This document shows, one piece after another, positions 50,715 to 60,821 of a DNA stretch of 64,000 bases. Below the pieces are notes generated by a model that saw only the letters and a list, made by a program, of their open reading frames with translations, was not told where the DNA came from and made no database searches. Made by a program: the position numbers and the translations under genes. The number at the start of each line of letters is the position of its first letter. Within the stretch, counting starts at the first letter, position 1. Source of the stretch: Alphaproteobacteria bacterium (GTDB taxonomy: Bacteria; Pseudomonadota; Alphaproteobacteria; Rhizobiales; Xanthobacteraceae); NCBI GenBank assembly GCA_016869215.1, contig VGEP01000022.1, forward strand, positions 1-64,000. The letters are read 5' to 3'.

Positions 50715-52634
50715 CTAGATGCTCACCTGCGTGCCCACCTCCACCACGCGATCGGTCGGAATCTGGAAGTAGCTCGTGGCGTCGCTCGAGCTGCGCGCAA
50801 GCCCGATGAACAGGCGGTCCTGCCAGCGCGGCATTTCGGACTGCGCGGACGGCCGCAGCGTGCGCCGCGACAGGAAGAACGACGTCGACATGATGTCGAA
50901 CTGCCAGCCGTGCCTGCGTGCGATGGCGAGCGCCTTGGGCACGTTCGGCTGCTCCATGAAGCCGAAGCGCAGCCGCACCCGCGAGAACGTCTCCCCGATC
51001 GGCTCGATCAACACGCGGTCGGCGGCGTCGACGCGTGGCAACGAACCGGTCTCGATGGTGAGAATGACGTTCTGCTCGTGCAGCACCTTGTAGTGCTTGA
51101 GGCTGTGCATCATGGCGGTCGGCGCCGACGCGGGATCGCCGGTGAGGAACACCGCCGTGCCGGGCACGCGCTGCGGAGGCTTGCGCTCCAGCGTCGCGAC
51201 CAGCGGATCGAGCGGCACCTCGGTCTTGCGCGTCTTGTCGAACAGCAGCTTGCTGCCGCGCCGCCAGGTCCCGATCACGACCATGATCAGGCACGCCACC
51301 ATGATGGTGAACCAGCCGCCCTCGTGGACCTTCAACAGGTTGGCGGCCAGGAACGTGACGTCCACGGCCAGGAACGGTGCGATCAGCGCCGCCGCGGCCC
51401 ACGGCTTCCATTTCCAGATTTTCCAGATCACGACAAAGGCCATTGAAGTAGTGACCACCATCGTGCCGGTCACGGCGATGCCGTAGGCGGAAGCGAGCGC
51501 GCTCGACGAGCGGAACAGCACCACCAGCAGCAGCACGCCTGCAAGCAGCAGCCAGTTGACGCGCGGCATGTAGATTTGCCCGAACAGCGCCGCCGACGTG
51601 TGCCGGATTTCGAACCGCGGCAAGAGCCCGAGCTGGATGGCCTGGCTGGTGATCGAATAGGCGCCGGTGATGACCGCCTGGCTGGCGATCACGGTCGCCG
51701 CGGCCGCGAGCGCGACCATCGGATAGAGCGCCCAGTCGGGGTACATGAGAAAAAACGGATTTTCGAGCGTCTTGGGATTGGCCAGCAGCAGCGCGCCCTG
51801 CCCGAAATAATTGATCACGAGCGCCGGCAGCACGAGCCCGACCCAGGCGATTTGAATGGGACGGCGGCCGAAGTGGCCGAGATCGGCGTAGATCGCCTCC
51901 GAACCGGTCACCGCAAGGAACACCAGACCGAGCGTGACGAACCCGATCAGCCGGTTGGCGACGAGGAACTCAAGCCCGTAGAGCGGATTGAACGCGAGCA
52001 GCACCGCGGGATTGCCCGCGATGTGAAACAGGCCCGCCGCCGCAAGCGCGAGAAACCAGATCACGCAGACCGGCCCGAAGAACGCCGACACGGCCGACGT
52101 GCCGCGCGACTGCACCGAGAACAGCGCGATGAGAATGAGAACCGTGAGCGGCAGGATGTAGGGCTCGAATGCGGGTGTCGCGATTTTGAGGCCCTCCACC
52201 GCCGACAGCACCGACAGCGCCGGCGTGATCATGGCGTCGCCGTAGAACAGCGCCGCGCCCGCGATGCCGAGCACGAGCATGACGCCGCCGCTCCGCCCCA
52301 GCGCACGCTGCGCCAGCGCCATCAGCGCGAGCGTGCCGCCTTCGCCGTTGTTGTCGGCGCGCAGCAGGATGAAGACGTATTTCAGCGTCGTGACGACGAT
52401 CAGCGACCACAGGATCAGCGACAGCACGCCCAGCACGGCGCCGGGCGTGACCGCACCGCCCGGCCCGATCGCGGCATTGACCGACTCGCGCACCGCATAG
52501 AGCGGGCTCGTGCCGATGTCCCCGTAGACGACGCCGACAGCACCGAGAACGAGTGCCGTCAGTGCCGTCGGACGTTGCGCCGAGCCGTTGCCGGCCGGCA
52601 CCGGGCCTCCCGAGGAGGCGGCTTCGCTGGTCAT
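50715..52634 (-). CDS. kup: Kup-type potassium uptake protein, copy 1
   Basis: A 639-residue K+ transporter. The N-terminal signature [21 protein letters not shown] is followed by about 12 hydrophobic helices and a hydrophilic C-terminal domain ([28 protein letters not shown]). It imports potassium, probably with protons. It forms a tandem with the second kup gene upstream; the two are clearly paralogous from end to end. A run of nine C residues lies just before its ribosome-binding sequence. Confidence 0.93.
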   Translation of the reverse strand: MTSEAASSGGPVPAGNGSAQRPTALTALVLGAVGVVYGDIGTSPLYAVRESVNAAIGPGGAVTPGAVLGVLSLILWSLIVVTTLKYVFILLRADNNGEGGTLALMALAQRALGRSGGVMLVLGIAGAALFYGDAMITPALSVLSAVEGLKIATPAFEPYILPLTVLILIALFSVQSRGTSAVSAFFGPVCVIWFLALAAAGLFHIAGNPAVLLAFNPLYGLEFLVANRLIGFVTLGLVFLAVTGSEAIYADLGHFGRRPIQIAWVGLVLPALVINYFGQGALLLANPKTLENPFFLMYPDWALYPMVALAAAATVIASQAVITGAYSITSQAIQLGLLPRFEIRHTSAALFGQIYMPRVNWLLLAGVLLLVVLFRSSSALASAYGIAVTGTMVVTTSMAFVVIWKIWKWKPWAAAALIAPFLAVDVTFLAANLLKVHEGGWFTIMVACLIMVVIGTWRRGSKLLFDKTRKTEVPLDPLVATLERKPPQRVPGTAVFLTGDPASAPTAMMHSLKHYKVLHEQNVILTIETGSLPRVDAADRVLIEPIGETFSRVRLRFGFMEQPNVPKALAIARRHGWQFDIMSTSFFLSRRTLRPSAQSEMPRWQDRLFIGLARSSSDATSYFQIPTDRVVEVGTQVSI

Positions 52635-52646
52635 GGGTCAGCCTTT

Positions 52647-52655
52647 GGGGGGGGG
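52647..52655. promoter_or_regulatory. Nine-base homopolymer in the kup1 leader
   Basis: A run of nine G on the plus strand (C9 on the kup1 strand) ends 12 bases before the kup1 ATG, next to an AAAGG ribosome-binding sequence. Such tracts slip readily and can alter expression. The rest of the 209-base gap holds a short AAAAATGCATTTTT palindrome near 52803 and no convincing gene. Confidence 0.5.
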
Positions 52656-52843
52656 TAGAATTAGGTCAACAATGCTGCGCTGCAACAAAAACGAGAGCGG
52701 GGCTTATATGGCGATGAGGCCCCCGGGAGCAGCGGGATACAGGCAGGTCAGCCATGCAGGAAAATTCGTTGCCGACGGCGACCGAGTCGGCCGCCGAACG
52801 TAAAAATGCATTTTTGAATCAATAGCTTGTCAAAGAGTCCCGA

Positions 52844-54769
52844 TCAGACCGTGACCTGGGTCCCCACCTCGACCACGCGCCCGGTCGGGATCTGGAAGAA
52901 GTCGGTCGCATCGTTGGCGCTGCGGGCCAGCCCGATGAACAGCCGGTCCTGCCAGCGCGGCATGCCGGAATGCGGCGCGGCCTTCAACGAGCGCCGGGAC
53001 AGGAAGAACGACGTCGACATGATGTCGAACTGCCAGCCGTGCCGGCGAGCGATGGCGAGCGCGCGCGGCACGTTCGGCGATTCCATGAAGCCGAACTTGA
53101 GCGACACCCGGCTGAACCGCTCCGTCACCGGCACGATGGTCACGCGTTCGTCTTCCAGCACGCGCGGCGTGTCGGCGGTGACGATGGTCAGGATCACGTT
53201 GTGCTCGTGCAGCACCTTGTTGTGCTTGAGGTTGTGCAAGAGTGCAGTCGGCGCGAAGTCCGGATCGCTGGTCAGGAACACCGCCGTGCCGGGCACCGCA
53301 TGCGGCGGCTTGCGTTCGAGGCTCTTGAGCAGGCTGTCGAGCGGCACCTCGGTCCTTCGCGTCTTGTTGGCGAGGATTCGCGTTCCGCGCTGCCAGGTCA
53401 GAACGACCAGGATCAGCCCGATGCCGAACAGCACCGGCACCCAGGCGCCGTCGGCAAGCTTCAGCATGGTGGCGAACAGGAACGTCGCATCCACCACGAT
53501 GAACGGAATCATGACCAGGGCAACCGCCCACCAGCTCCATTTCCAGAGCTTCCAGATCACAATGACGCCGAGCAGGCAGGCCATGAACTCGGTCGCGGCC
53601 ACGGCGAGCACATAAGCCGAGGCCAGCGCGCTCGAACTGCGGAACACACCCACCAGCAATATCACGCCCACGAACAGCAGCATGTTCACCCGCGGCATGT
53701 AGATCTGGCCGTAGTGCTCTCCCGAGGTGTGACGGATCTCGAAGCGCGGCAGCAGACCGAGCTGGATGGCCTGCTGGGTCAGCGAATAGGCCCCGGTGAT
53801 GACCGCCTGACTTGCGATCACCGTGGCCGCGGTCGCGAGCACCACCATCGGCAGCAGCATCGACTCCGGCACGAGGCGATAGAACGGATCGTCGATCGCC
53901 GAGGGATTGGCGAGCACCAGCGCACCCTGGCCGAAATAGTTGATGAGCAGCGCGGGAAGCACGAGGAAGAACCACGCGGCCTGAATCGGTTTGCGCCCGA
54001 AATGCCCGAGGTCCGCGTAGAGCGCCTCGCTGCCGGTGACCACCAGGAAAACCGCGCCGAGCGTGATCAGTCCGATGGCGCCGTTGCCGGCCAGGAATTT
54101 CACGGCGTAATAGGGATTGACGGCGTAGAAGACGGTCGGGTCGTCGGCGATGTGAATCCCGCCAATGATCGCGATAACGAAGAACCACACCACCGTGATC
54201 GGGCCGAACAGGATCGAAACGCGCGCGGTCCCCCGCGACTGCACCGAGAATAACGCGACGAGAATTGCAATCGTCACCGGTAGGACGTAAGGCGAGAATC
54301 CCGGCGCATAGAGTTTCATGCCTTCGACCGCCGACATCACCGACAGCGCCGGCGTGATGAACGACGAGCCGTAGAACATGGCCGCGCCGATGACACCGAT
54401 CATCAGCACACCCGTCGTGCGGCGTCCCAGCGCCCGGAACGCAAGAGCCGTCAGCGACAGGATGCCGCCCTCGCCGTTGTTGTCGGCGCGCAGCAGGACA
54501 ACGACGTATTTCAGCGTGACCACGACGATCAGCGACCAGACGATCAGCGACAGAACGCCCAGCACGGTGTCGCGCGGGGCGAGGCCATCGCCGCCGGAAG
54601 CGGCCATCACAGCCTCGCGGAACGCATAGAGCGGGCTTGTGCCGATGTCGCCATAGACGACCCCGACGCTGCCGACCGTCAGGGCCCAGAATCCGGATTT
54701 GGATGGAACGGGTTGCGGACCGCCATGCGCCGCAACTTCGCCCCTGGCGTCGCCCTTGACGTTGGTCAT
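52844..54769 (-). CDS. kup: Kup-type potassium uptake protein, copy 2
   Basis: A protein of 641 residues from the ATG at 54769. The signature [20 protein letters not shown], the [20 protein letters not shown] loop and the C-terminal [20 protein letters not shown] mirror copy 1. Divergence in the tail ([17 protein letters not shown] against [17 protein letters not shown]) shows an old duplication rather than a recent one. It lies upstream of kup1 by 209 bases and downstream of motB on the same strand. Different affinity or regulation of the two copies is likely but unproven. Confidence 0.93.
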   Translation of the reverse strand: MTNVKGDARGEVAAHGGPQPVPSKSGFWALTVGSVGVVYGDIGTSPLYAFREAVMAASGGDGLAPRDTVLGVLSLIVWSLIVVVTLKYVVVLLRADNNGEGGILSLTALAFRALGRRTTGVLMIGVIGAAMFYGSSFITPALSVMSAVEGMKLYAPGFSPYVLPVTIAILVALFSVQSRGTARVSILFGPITVVWFFVIAIIGGIHIADDPTVFYAVNPYYAVKFLAGNGAIGLITLGAVFLVVTGSEALYADLGHFGRKPIQAAWFFLVLPALLINYFGQGALVLANPSAIDDPFYRLVPESMLLPMVVLATAATVIASQAVITGAYSLTQQAIQLGLLPRFEIRHTSGEHYGQIYMPRVNMLLFVGVILLVGVFRSSSALASAYVLAVAATEFMACLLGVIVIWKLWKWSWWAVALVMIPFIVVDATFLFATMLKLADGAWVPVLFGIGLILVVLTWQRGTRILANKTRRTEVPLDSLLKSLERKPPHAVPGTAVFLTSDPDFAPTALLHNLKHNKVLHEHNVILTIVTADTPRVLEDERVTIVPVTERFSRVSLKFGFMESPNVPRALAIARRHGWQFDIMSTSFFLSRRSLKAAPHSGMPRWQDRLFIGLARSANDATDFFQIPTGRVVEVGTQVTV

Positions 54770-54886
54770 GCGATCGTGAAGGCCGGCCGGCGCCGGTCCG
54801 CGCGTGGATATGGGCCGGTTATATACACCGTCCCGGCCGGGGCAACAGCGCCCCGCCCGCAACTTCGGCCGGGGAATTCGCCGCCC

Positions 54887-55720
54887 CTATGGCTTCAGGT
54901 CGATCGGAACCGGCGGCGCTTCGTGCATCAGGGTGATGGTGACACGCCGGTTGGCCGCCACGAACGGGTCGTCCGGGAACAACGGCTGCGTGTCGGCGCG
55001 CCCCGCCACCATGAAGATGTTCGACGCCTGCACGCCCTCCTCTTCGAGGATGCGGCGGATGGAGTTGGCGCGGTCGGCCGAAAGGTCCCACGGACCGTAG
55101 CCCGGCCGCGGGGACGTCCGGCTGGCCGAAGTGTGACCCGCAACCGTCAGGCGGTATGGCATCGCCTTGAGCGGGCCCGCGAGCCGCTGCACAACCCGTC
55201 GCGTGCGCTCGTAGGGTTCCTTCGAGCCGTCCGGGAACATCGAACGGCCTTCCTGGTCGATGATCTCGATGTTGAGGCCCTGCCGGGTCTGCTCGATCAT
55301 CACGTGCTTGGAGATTTCGGAGATTTCCGGCATGTCCTGCAGCGCCTGCCGCAGCGACGCCGAGGCGAGCGCAAATGCGCCGTCGTTGTCGAGCCGCTGG
55401 CCGAAGTTCCGCTGGCGCCGCTTCTCGTCCGGGCTCGGCGTCCCGGACGCATCTTCCGGCCTGATCTTCTCGGCGTTTTTCAATCGCGGCCGGGTTGGAA
55501 GACCATCGAGCTCGATGATGCCGGTGTAGCGCACCTGGGTCTGGACGCCGAACGCTTCGCGCATGGAACCGGCGACGATTTGCATCTTTTTCTGGTCGGT
55601 GTTGGAGAAGGCGACCAACATCACGAAGAACGCGACCAGCAGGCCCATCAGATCGGCGAAGGTCACGAACCAGCCGTGGCCGCCGCCACCGTGGCCGTCC
55701 CCTCTCTTCTTCTTGGCCAT
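54887..55720 (-). CDS. motB: MotB-like stator protein with OmpA domain
   Basis: A 277-residue protein. A Gly/His-rich N-terminus (GDGHGGGGHGWF) precedes the single transmembrane helix VTFADLMGLLVAFFVMLVAF, which has the ion-carrying Asp at residue 23. The C-terminal OmpA/MotB peptidoglycan-binding domain contains YRLTVAGHTSASRTSPRPGYGPWDLSADRAN with conserved Asp and Arg residues. It follows motA by 29 bases. No other flagellar gene is present, so this may be a secondary stator set. Confidence 0.87.
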   Translation of the reverse strand: MAKKKRGDGHGGGGHGWFVTFADLMGLLVAFFVMLVAFSNTDQKKMQIVAGSMREAFGVQTQVRYTGIIELDGLPTRPRLKNAEKIRPEDASGTPSPDEKRRQRNFGQRLDNDGAFALASASLRQALQDMPEISEISKHVMIEQTRQGLNIEIIDQEGRSMFPDGSKEPYERTRRVVQRLAGPLKAMPYRLTVAGHTSASRTSPRPGYGPWDLSADRANSIRRILEEEGVQASNIFMVAGRADTQPLFPDDPFVAANRRVTITLMHEAPPVPIDLKP

Positions 55721-55749
55721 GGGCGATTACCGGTCGAGACGCGCCGCCG

Positions 55750-56541
55750 TCAGGCCGCGGCGGGCTGGGCGGCCGCGTCCTCGTCGCTCTCGCCACGGCG
55801 CTGCCGCTCCGGCAGGTAGGCGAGAAGCATTTCCCTGACCAGCGTCGGACTCTTCGAATCGCGGATCATCAGGACGCCGTCGAGAATGAGCGACCGGTTG
55901 GTTTCCTCGTCGTGCAGCTTGCCCTGAAGCTTGTCTGCGATCGGCAGACAGAACAGGTTCGCGACGGCCGCGCCGTAGAACGTCGCGAGCAGCGCGACCG
56001 CCATGTACGGGCCGAGTTTCGAGGGGTCCGTCATGTTGGCGAACATCTGCACCATGCCGATCAGCGTGCCGACCATCCCGAAGGCCGGGGCGCAGTCGCC
56101 GATTGCGCGATAGATTTTCTGGCCCTCGTCGAGATGGGTCAGGAACTGCTCACATTCGCGTTCGAGGTTGTCGCGAATGAAGCTCGCGTCGTAGCCGTCG
56201 GCCACGTAGCGCATGCCTTTGGCGAGGAACGGATCTTCGATTTCCACCTTTTCCAGGCCGATCGGTCCCTGCTTGCGGGCGATTTCGGCCAGATTGGCGA
56301 TCTCATCGACCAGTTCACGCGCGGTGATACGCCGCATGGTGAAGGCGAACTTCATCCCGAGCGGCAAGCCGTGAAACAGGCTCGACAGCGGGTAGCGGAT
56401 CAGGGTTGCGGCGGTCGCACCGCCGAAGATGACGATGAAAGCATGGCTGTCGAGGAACATGCCAAGCTCGCCACCCATCAGGATGAGGCTGACGAGCACA
56501 ATGCCGCCGAACACCAGTCCGATGGCGGTTGAAATGTCCAT
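55750..56541 (-). CDS. motA: MotA-like stator protein
   Basis: A 263-residue MotA/PomA-type membrane protein with four hydrophobic segments. The N-terminus is AIGLVFGGIVLVSLILMGGE, and the proton-channel helices IGDCAPAFGMVGTLIGMVQMF and AVALLATFYGAAVANLFCLP are conserved. The cytoplasmic loop has charged residues that contact FliG in true flagellar motors. It forms an ion-driven stator with the MotB-like protein. It lies alone with motB next to the kup genes. Confidence 0.87.
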   Translation of the reverse strand: MDISTAIGLVFGGIVLVSLILMGGELGMFLDSHAFIVIFGGATAATLIRYPLSSLFHGLPLGMKFAFTMRRITARELVDEIANLAEIARKQGPIGLEKVEIEDPFLAKGMRYVADGYDASFIRDNLERECEQFLTHLDEGQKIYRAIGDCAPAFGMVGTLIGMVQMFANMTDPSKLGPYMAVALLATFYGAAVANLFCLPIADKLQGKLHDEETNRSLILDGVLMIRDSKSPTLVREMLLAYLPERQRRGESDEDAAAQPAAA

Positions 56542-56771
56542 ACTCGACTCCCACGCACAAACGCGGCGCGACCCGGAATTGCGCGGTCAGACACTAGCCC
56601 GGCCCGCCTTAAGAACCTGTAAAGCCTAATGGACCGTCACCGCGCGGCGGGGGCGCCTGCCGAAACCGCCGTTCTGCGGCCTTTTCGCAGCGGTCGGGCT
56701 GCGCTATGCCAACCCTTAACGATCCATTGACGCCCGCCGGGCGCATTCAGGGAATTCCAGGGAGACGTGCG

Positions 56772-58268
56772 ATGCGCGAAATCGGCCACTTCATCGGCGG
56801 CAAGGAGGTCAAGGGGACGTCGGGCCGGACGGGCGACGTGTTCAACCCCAACACCGGCGAGGTGCAGGCCCGCGTTGCGTTCGCCAAGACGTCCGAAGTG
56901 GAGCACGCCGTCGCAGTGGCCGAGGCCGCGCAGCCGGCCTGGGGCGCGATCAATCCGCAGCGCCGCGCGCGCGTAATGTTCAAGTTCCTGGAGTTGATCC
57001 AGGCGGAATACGACGACCTCGCTCGGCTCTTGTCGTCCGAGCACGGCAAGACCTTCGCCGACTCCAAGGGCGACATCCAGCGCGGCCTCGAAGTCGTGGA
57101 ATTCGCCTGCGGCATTCCGAACCTGATGAAGGGCGAGTACAGCGAGGGCGCGGGCCCCGGCATCGACCTGTTCTCGATCCGCCAGCCGCTCGGCGTCGTC
57201 GCCGGCATCACGCCGTTCAACTTTCCCGCGATGATCCCGCTGTGGAAGGCCGCGCCCGCCATCGCCTGCGGCAATGCCTTCATTCTCAAACCGTCCGAGC
57301 GCGACCCGTCGGTTCCGATGCGGATCGCGGAGTTGTTCCTCAAGGCAGGACTGCCCGCCGGCGTGTTCAACGTCGTCAACGGCGACAAGGAAGCGGTCGA
57401 CGCCATCCTCAACGACCGCCGCATCCAGGCGGTGGGCTTCGTCGGCTCGTCGGCGATCGCGGAGTACATCTATGCCAAGGGCTGCGCCGCCGGAAAGCGC
57501 GTGCAGTGCTTCGGCGGCGCCAAGAACCACATGATCGTAATGCCCGACGCCGACATGGACCAGGCGGTGGATGCGCTGGTCGGTGCGGGCTACGGCTCGG
57601 CCGGCGAGCGCTGCATGGCAGTCTCGGTCGCGGTGCCGGTCGGCCAAAAGACCGCCGACGCGCTGATGAAGAAGCTCGTTCCGCGCGTGGAGGGCCTCAA
57701 GATCGGCCCCTCGACCGATCCCAACGCAGACTACGGCCCGATGGTGACGCGCGCGCATATGAACAAGGTCAGGGAGTACGTCGATCTCGGCGTCAAGGAA
57801 GGCGCCAAACTCGTGGTCGACGGCCGTAACTTCAAGCTCCAGGGCTACGAGAACGGCAACTTCATGGGCGGCTGCCTGTTCGACGAGGTGACGCCGCAAA
57901 TGCGCATCTACAAGGAGGAAATCTTCGGGCCGGTGCTGTCGGTGGTCCGGGCCAAGGACTACGAGGAGGCGGTCCGGCTGCCGTCCGAGCACGATTACGG
58001 CAACGGCGTGGCGATTTTCACCCGCGACGGCGACACCGCGCGCGACTTCACCAGCCGCGTCCAGGTGGGTATGGTCGGGGTGAATTTCGCGATTCCCGTG
58101 CCGCTGTCCTACTACACGTTCGGCGGCTGGAAGCGTTCCGGGTTCGGCGACCTCAACCAGCACGGGCCGGACTCGATCCGCTTCTACACCAAGACCAAGA
58201 CCGTGACGGCGCGCTGGCCGTCCGGGACCAAGGAAGGCGCCGAGTTCGTCATCCCCACGATGAAGTGA
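56772..58268 (+). CDS. mmsA: Methylmalonate-semialdehyde dehydrogenase (CoA-acylating)
   Basis: A protein of 498 residues from the ATG at 56772, behind a gggaga site. It is an aldehyde dehydrogenase with catalytic Cys281 in GYGSAGERCMAVSVAV and cofactor-binding ITPFNFPAMIPLWKAAPAIA. The usual catalytic Glu region reads QCFGGAKNHMIVMPDAD, as is typical of the CoA-acylating MMSDH subgroup. It acts in valine and inositol breakdown, giving propionyl- or acetyl-CoA. Liv transporter genes elsewhere in the window would supply valine. The 230-base upstream gap to motA shows nothing distinctive. Confidence 0.92.
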   Translation: MREIGHFIGGKEVKGTSGRTGDVFNPNTGEVQARVAFAKTSEVEHAVAVAEAAQPAWGAINPQRRARVMFKFLELIQAEYDDLARLLSSEHGKTFADSKGDIQRGLEVVEFACGIPNLMKGEYSEGAGPGIDLFSIRQPLGVVAGITPFNFPAMIPLWKAAPAIACGNAFILKPSERDPSVPMRIAELFLKAGLPAGVFNVVNGDKEAVDAILNDRRIQAVGFVGSSAIAEYIYAKGCAAGKRVQCFGGAKNHMIVMPDADMDQAVDALVGAGYGSAGERCMAVSVAVPVGQKTADALMKKLVPRVEGLKIGPSTDPNADYGPMVTRAHMNKVREYVDLGVKEGAKLVVDGRNFKLQGYENGNFMGGCLFDEVTPQMRIYKEEIFGPVLSVVRAKDYEEAVRLPSEHDYGNGVAIFTRDGDTARDFTSRVQVGMVGVNFAIPVPLSYYTFGGWKRSGFGDLNQHGPDSIRFYTKTKTVTARWPSGTKEGAEFVIPTMK

Positions 58269-58282
58269 GCCGACGAGAACGC

Positions 58283-58696
58283 ATGCAAGCCACCGGGACC
58301 GCGCGTCGCACCGTCACGATCCTCGCCACGCTCGCATTGGCGTCTTGCGCCGGCGACCGCCTCGTCGGGCTGCCGGGCGGCACCGATGCGCCGCCGCCTG
58401 CGGCCCAGCAGAGCGCGCCGCCGATGGACATGGCGGGCCGTTGGCTGCTCAGCCAGCCGGGCCGCGGCCAATGCCACATGAACTTCGTCGCGGCGTCGGC
58501 CACGGCCGTCAACGGCGACATCAAGCCGGAGGGCGGCTGTCCGGGGCGGCTGTACATGAGCCGCAAGTGGACCTTCGAGCAGGGCCAGCTTGTGATCCGC
58601 AGCCACACCAGCCAGCCGCTGGCGCAGCTTTCGGCCGGCGGCGGCGGCTACGAAGGCAAGGCGACGAGCGGCGAGCCGCTGACGCTGATGCGTTGA
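58283..58696 (+). CDS. Lipoprotein with AprI/Inh (Omp19-like) domain
   Basis: A protein of 137 residues from the ATG at 58283; a GTG at 58265 overlapping the mmsA stop is an alternative start. The lipobox LALASC puts the modified Cys at residue 22. The following domain has MAGRWLLSQPGRGQCHMNF, GGCPGRLYMSRKWTFEQG and GYEGKATSGEPLTLMR, the pattern of metalloprotease inhibitor Inh and of Brucella Omp19. It should sit in the outer membrane and may inhibit proteases. It could be translated together with mmsA by chance of position. Confidence 0.75.
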   Translation: MQATGTARRTVTILATLALASCAGDRLVGLPGGTDAPPPAAQQSAPPMDMAGRWLLSQPGRGQCHMNFVAASATAVNGDIKPEGGCPGRLYMSRKWTFEQGQLVIRSHTSQPLAQLSAGGGGYEGKATSGEPLTLMR

Positions 58697-58801
58697 GGGC
58701 CCCGCCGAACGATCGGCGCGCCGCATCGAAGCCATTCCTGAAATCGATTTCCCCAATCGGCCGGACCGTGGTCTGCTGTCCGCCGTTCGCAGGGGAAAAC
58801 C

Positions 58802-59449
58802 ATGCCCGAATACCAGCTCTATTGCTTCGCCCAGTCCGGCAACGCCTATCGCGCAGCGCTGATGCTGAACCTGACCGGCGCGGACTGGCAGCCGATCTAC
58901 GTGGACTTCTTCAAGGGCGGCGAGACGCGCACGCCGAAATATCGCGCCGAGGTCAACGAGATGGGCGAGGTGCCGGTGCTGGTGCACGGGCAGAGGAAAC
59001 TCACTCAGTCCGGCGTGATCCTGACCTACCTCGCCAAACGTACCGGGAAATTCAAGCCGGAGGGCGAGGACGAGGAGCTTGAAGCGCTGCGCTGGATCAT
59101 CTTCGACAACCAGAAGGTCAACGGCTTTCTGGGGCCCTACCGCTTCCTGAAGAATTTCGCGCGGCCGCCCGGCGATCCGGCGGTGATGGCCTTCATGAAG
59201 GGGCGCATCGACGCCAGTCTCGCCATTGTCGACAAGCGGCTCGCGGGGCGCGCGTTCGTGCTCGGCGAGCGGCCGACCATCGCGGACATTTCGTTGTGCG
59301 CGTATCTCTACTATCCGGCCGAGGAGTTCGGCTTCGACATCGCGGCCACGCACAAGAACATCGGTGCCTGGCTCGATCGCATCAAGGTCCTGCCCGGCTG
59401 GAAGCATCCCTACGATCTGATGCCCGGCTATCCGCCGGTGCTCGCGTAA
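58802..59449 (+). CDS. Glutathione S-transferase family protein
   Basis: A 215-residue protein with a thioredoxin-like N-terminal domain (YQLYCFAQSGNAYRAALMLN, then MGEVPVLVHGQRKLTQSGVI) and a helical C-terminal domain with RAFVLGERPTIADISLCAYL. The SGNA motif places a Ser as the likely glutathione-activating residue. Function among GSTs cannot be narrowed. It converges with the SDR gene, with a gap of 10 bases. Confidence 0.87.
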   Translation: MPEYQLYCFAQSGNAYRAALMLNLTGADWQPIYVDFFKGGETRTPKYRAEVNEMGEVPVLVHGQRKLTQSGVILTYLAKRTGKFKPEGEDEELEALRWIIFDNQKVNGFLGPYRFLKNFARPPGDPAVMAFMKGRIDASLAIVDKRLAGRAFVLGERPTIADISLCAYLYYPAEEFGFDIAATHKNIGAWLDRIKVLPGWKHPYDLMPGYPPVLA

Positions 59450-59459
59450 GCCGCAAAGT

Positions 59460-60185
59460 TCAGCGCGCGGTCAATCCGCCGTCGATGGCGAATTCCGCGC
59501 CGGTCACAAAACGCGACTCGTCCGAGAGCAGATAGACGCAGAGCTCCGCCACCTCCTCCGCCGTGCCGAAGCGGCCGAGCGGAATGTCGCGCGTGATCCG
59601 CGCGCGCGCGGCATCGGGAAAATTCGTCTGCTTGACGATCTCGTCCACCATCGGCCCCTCGAGGAAAGCCGGGTGCACGGAGTTGCAGCGCACCTGCGGA
59701 TCGAGGCGCGCGCCGTGCAGCGCGACCGACTTGCTGAGCAGCCGCACGCCGCCCTTCGACGCGTTGTAGGCCGCGAAATTGTGGCCGCCGACGAGGCCCG
59801 CGACCGACGACAGGTTGACGATCGAGCCGCCGCGCTGCTTGAGCAGGGGCATGGCGTGTTTGCAGCCCAGAAACGTGCCGTCGAGATTGACCGCCATCAC
59901 CCGCCGCCACGTCGCGTAGTCGGTGTCCTCGACGGTGCCAAGCGCGGCGATCCCGGCCGCATTGATGAGGCCGTCAATGTGGCCGTGCGCGCGGCCGGCG
60001 TCGGCGACGACGCGCAGCCAATCGTCCTCGGATGTGACATCGAGCGCGTGTGCGATACCCGGCTGGCCGGCGAGATCGGTCGCGATGGCGATGCCGCCTT
60101 GTGCCCTCACGGCATCGGACGCGGCGCGTCCAATGGCGCCCGCCGCGCCGGTGATCAAAACGATCTTGTCCTTGAGGCGATCCAT
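59460..60185 (-). CDS. Short-chain dehydrogenase/reductase
   Basis: A 241-residue classical SDR. The cofactor motif is TGAAGAIGRAAS, followed by NAAG in LINAAGIAALG, and the catalytic Ser, Tyr and Lys lie in NLSSVAGLVGGHNFAAYNASKGG-type spacing. The C-terminal GLTAR end is complete. An acidic residue after beta-2 (ATDLAG) points to NAD preference. It is the last gene of the minus-strand run and 12 bases after ureE. The substrate is unknown; it resembles hydroxysteroid or cyclic-alcohol dehydrogenases. Confidence 0.85.
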   Translation of the reverse strand: MDRLKDKIVLITGAAGAIGRAASDAVRAQGGIAIATDLAGQPGIAHALDVTSEDDWLRVVADAGRAHGHIDGLINAAGIAALGTVEDTDYATWRRVMAVNLDGTFLGCKHAMPLLKQRGGSIVNLSSVAGLVGGHNFAAYNASKGGVRLLSKSVALHGARLDPQVRCNSVHPAFLEGPMVDEIVKQTNFPDAARARITRDIPLGRFGTAEEVAELCVYLLSDESRFVTGAEFAIDGGLTAR

Positions 60186-60197
60186 CCCGCACCCGGC

Positions 60198-60788
60198 TCA
60201 GTCGTGTTTGTGGCCGTGGTCGTGGGAGTGATCGTGTCCGTGATGGTCATGGCTGTGGCCACGATGGTGATCGTGTCCGTGTTGATGGTCGTGGTGACCG
60301 TGATCGTGATGATGATGGCCGTGATCGTGGTGGTGGTGATGGCCGTCGCCCGGGGCCTGATCGTAAGCCCCACCCTCCGGGTCGAACGGCGCTTCGATCG
60401 CCACGACCTTCGCCCCAAACGCCTCCAGCAGCGCCTCGATCGCGGGATCGCGCTTCAGGCGCAGCTTGCGCTCCATGATCTGCACCGGCACGTGCCGGTC
60501 GCCCAGGTGCCAGGCGATGCGGGCGAGCGCAGGCAGATCGGCGGCGCGCGCCTCGATCAACGACTCCGGCTCCGCCACCACCTCGACCAGCGCGCCGTCT
60601 TCGAGCACCAGCGCGTCGTCGGTGCGAAGCCGCACCGGCTCGGCCAGATCCAGTTCCACGCAGGTGCCCTTGGCGCCGAACAGGAACCCCTTCTGAGCCT
60701 GACGCTGGGCCAGAGGCAGGATCAGCGTGTCGATGGCAGGCGCGCCCTTGCGGTCGGCGGCCGATAGAACGCGGGTGGCGCGTGGCAT
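60198..60788 (-). CDS. ureE: Urease accessory protein UreE with His-rich tail
   Basis: A 196-residue protein. The first 140 residues form the UreE fold (RLRTDDALVLEDGALVEV, RIAWHLGDRHVPVQIMERKL) with the Ni-binding His in GDRHVP. Residues 150-196 are a tail in which 28 of 47 residues are His, alternating with Asp and Gly. Such tails bind many nickel ions. No urease structural genes or other ure genes are in the window, so the gene is separated from its usual cluster. It lies between pssA and an SDR gene on the same strand. Confidence 0.9.
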   Translation of the reverse strand: MPRATRVLSAADRKGAPAIDTLILPLAQRQAQKGFLFGAKGTCVELDLAEPVRLRTDDALVLEDGALVEVVAEPESLIEARAADLPALARIAWHLGDRHVPVQIMERKLRLKRDPAIEALLEAFGAKVVAIEAPFDPEGGAYDQAPGDGHHHHHDHGHHHHDHGHHDHQHGHDHHRGHSHDHHGHDHSHDHGHKHD

Positions 60789-60821
60789 GATTGCTCCGGA
60801 AACGCGGCGCGGCTCAGGCGC

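Noticed and set aside
52755-52826. Open frame of 23 codons between the kup genes (MQENSLPTATES...)
   Set aside because: It has no good ribosome-binding site, no family pattern and lies opposite to the direction of both kup genes; chance is likely.
58265-58282. GTG start overlapping the mmsA stop for the Inh-like lipoprotein
   Set aside because: The overlap looks attractive, but the ATG at 58283 gives a cleaner lipoprotein signal; kept only as an alternative.
60198-60350. Dense short-period repeats that could look like a CRISPR or tandem-repeat array
   Set aside because: They are codons for the alternating His/Asp/Gly tail of UreE (CAC/CAT, GAC, GGC); spacing is irregular and no spacer pattern exists.
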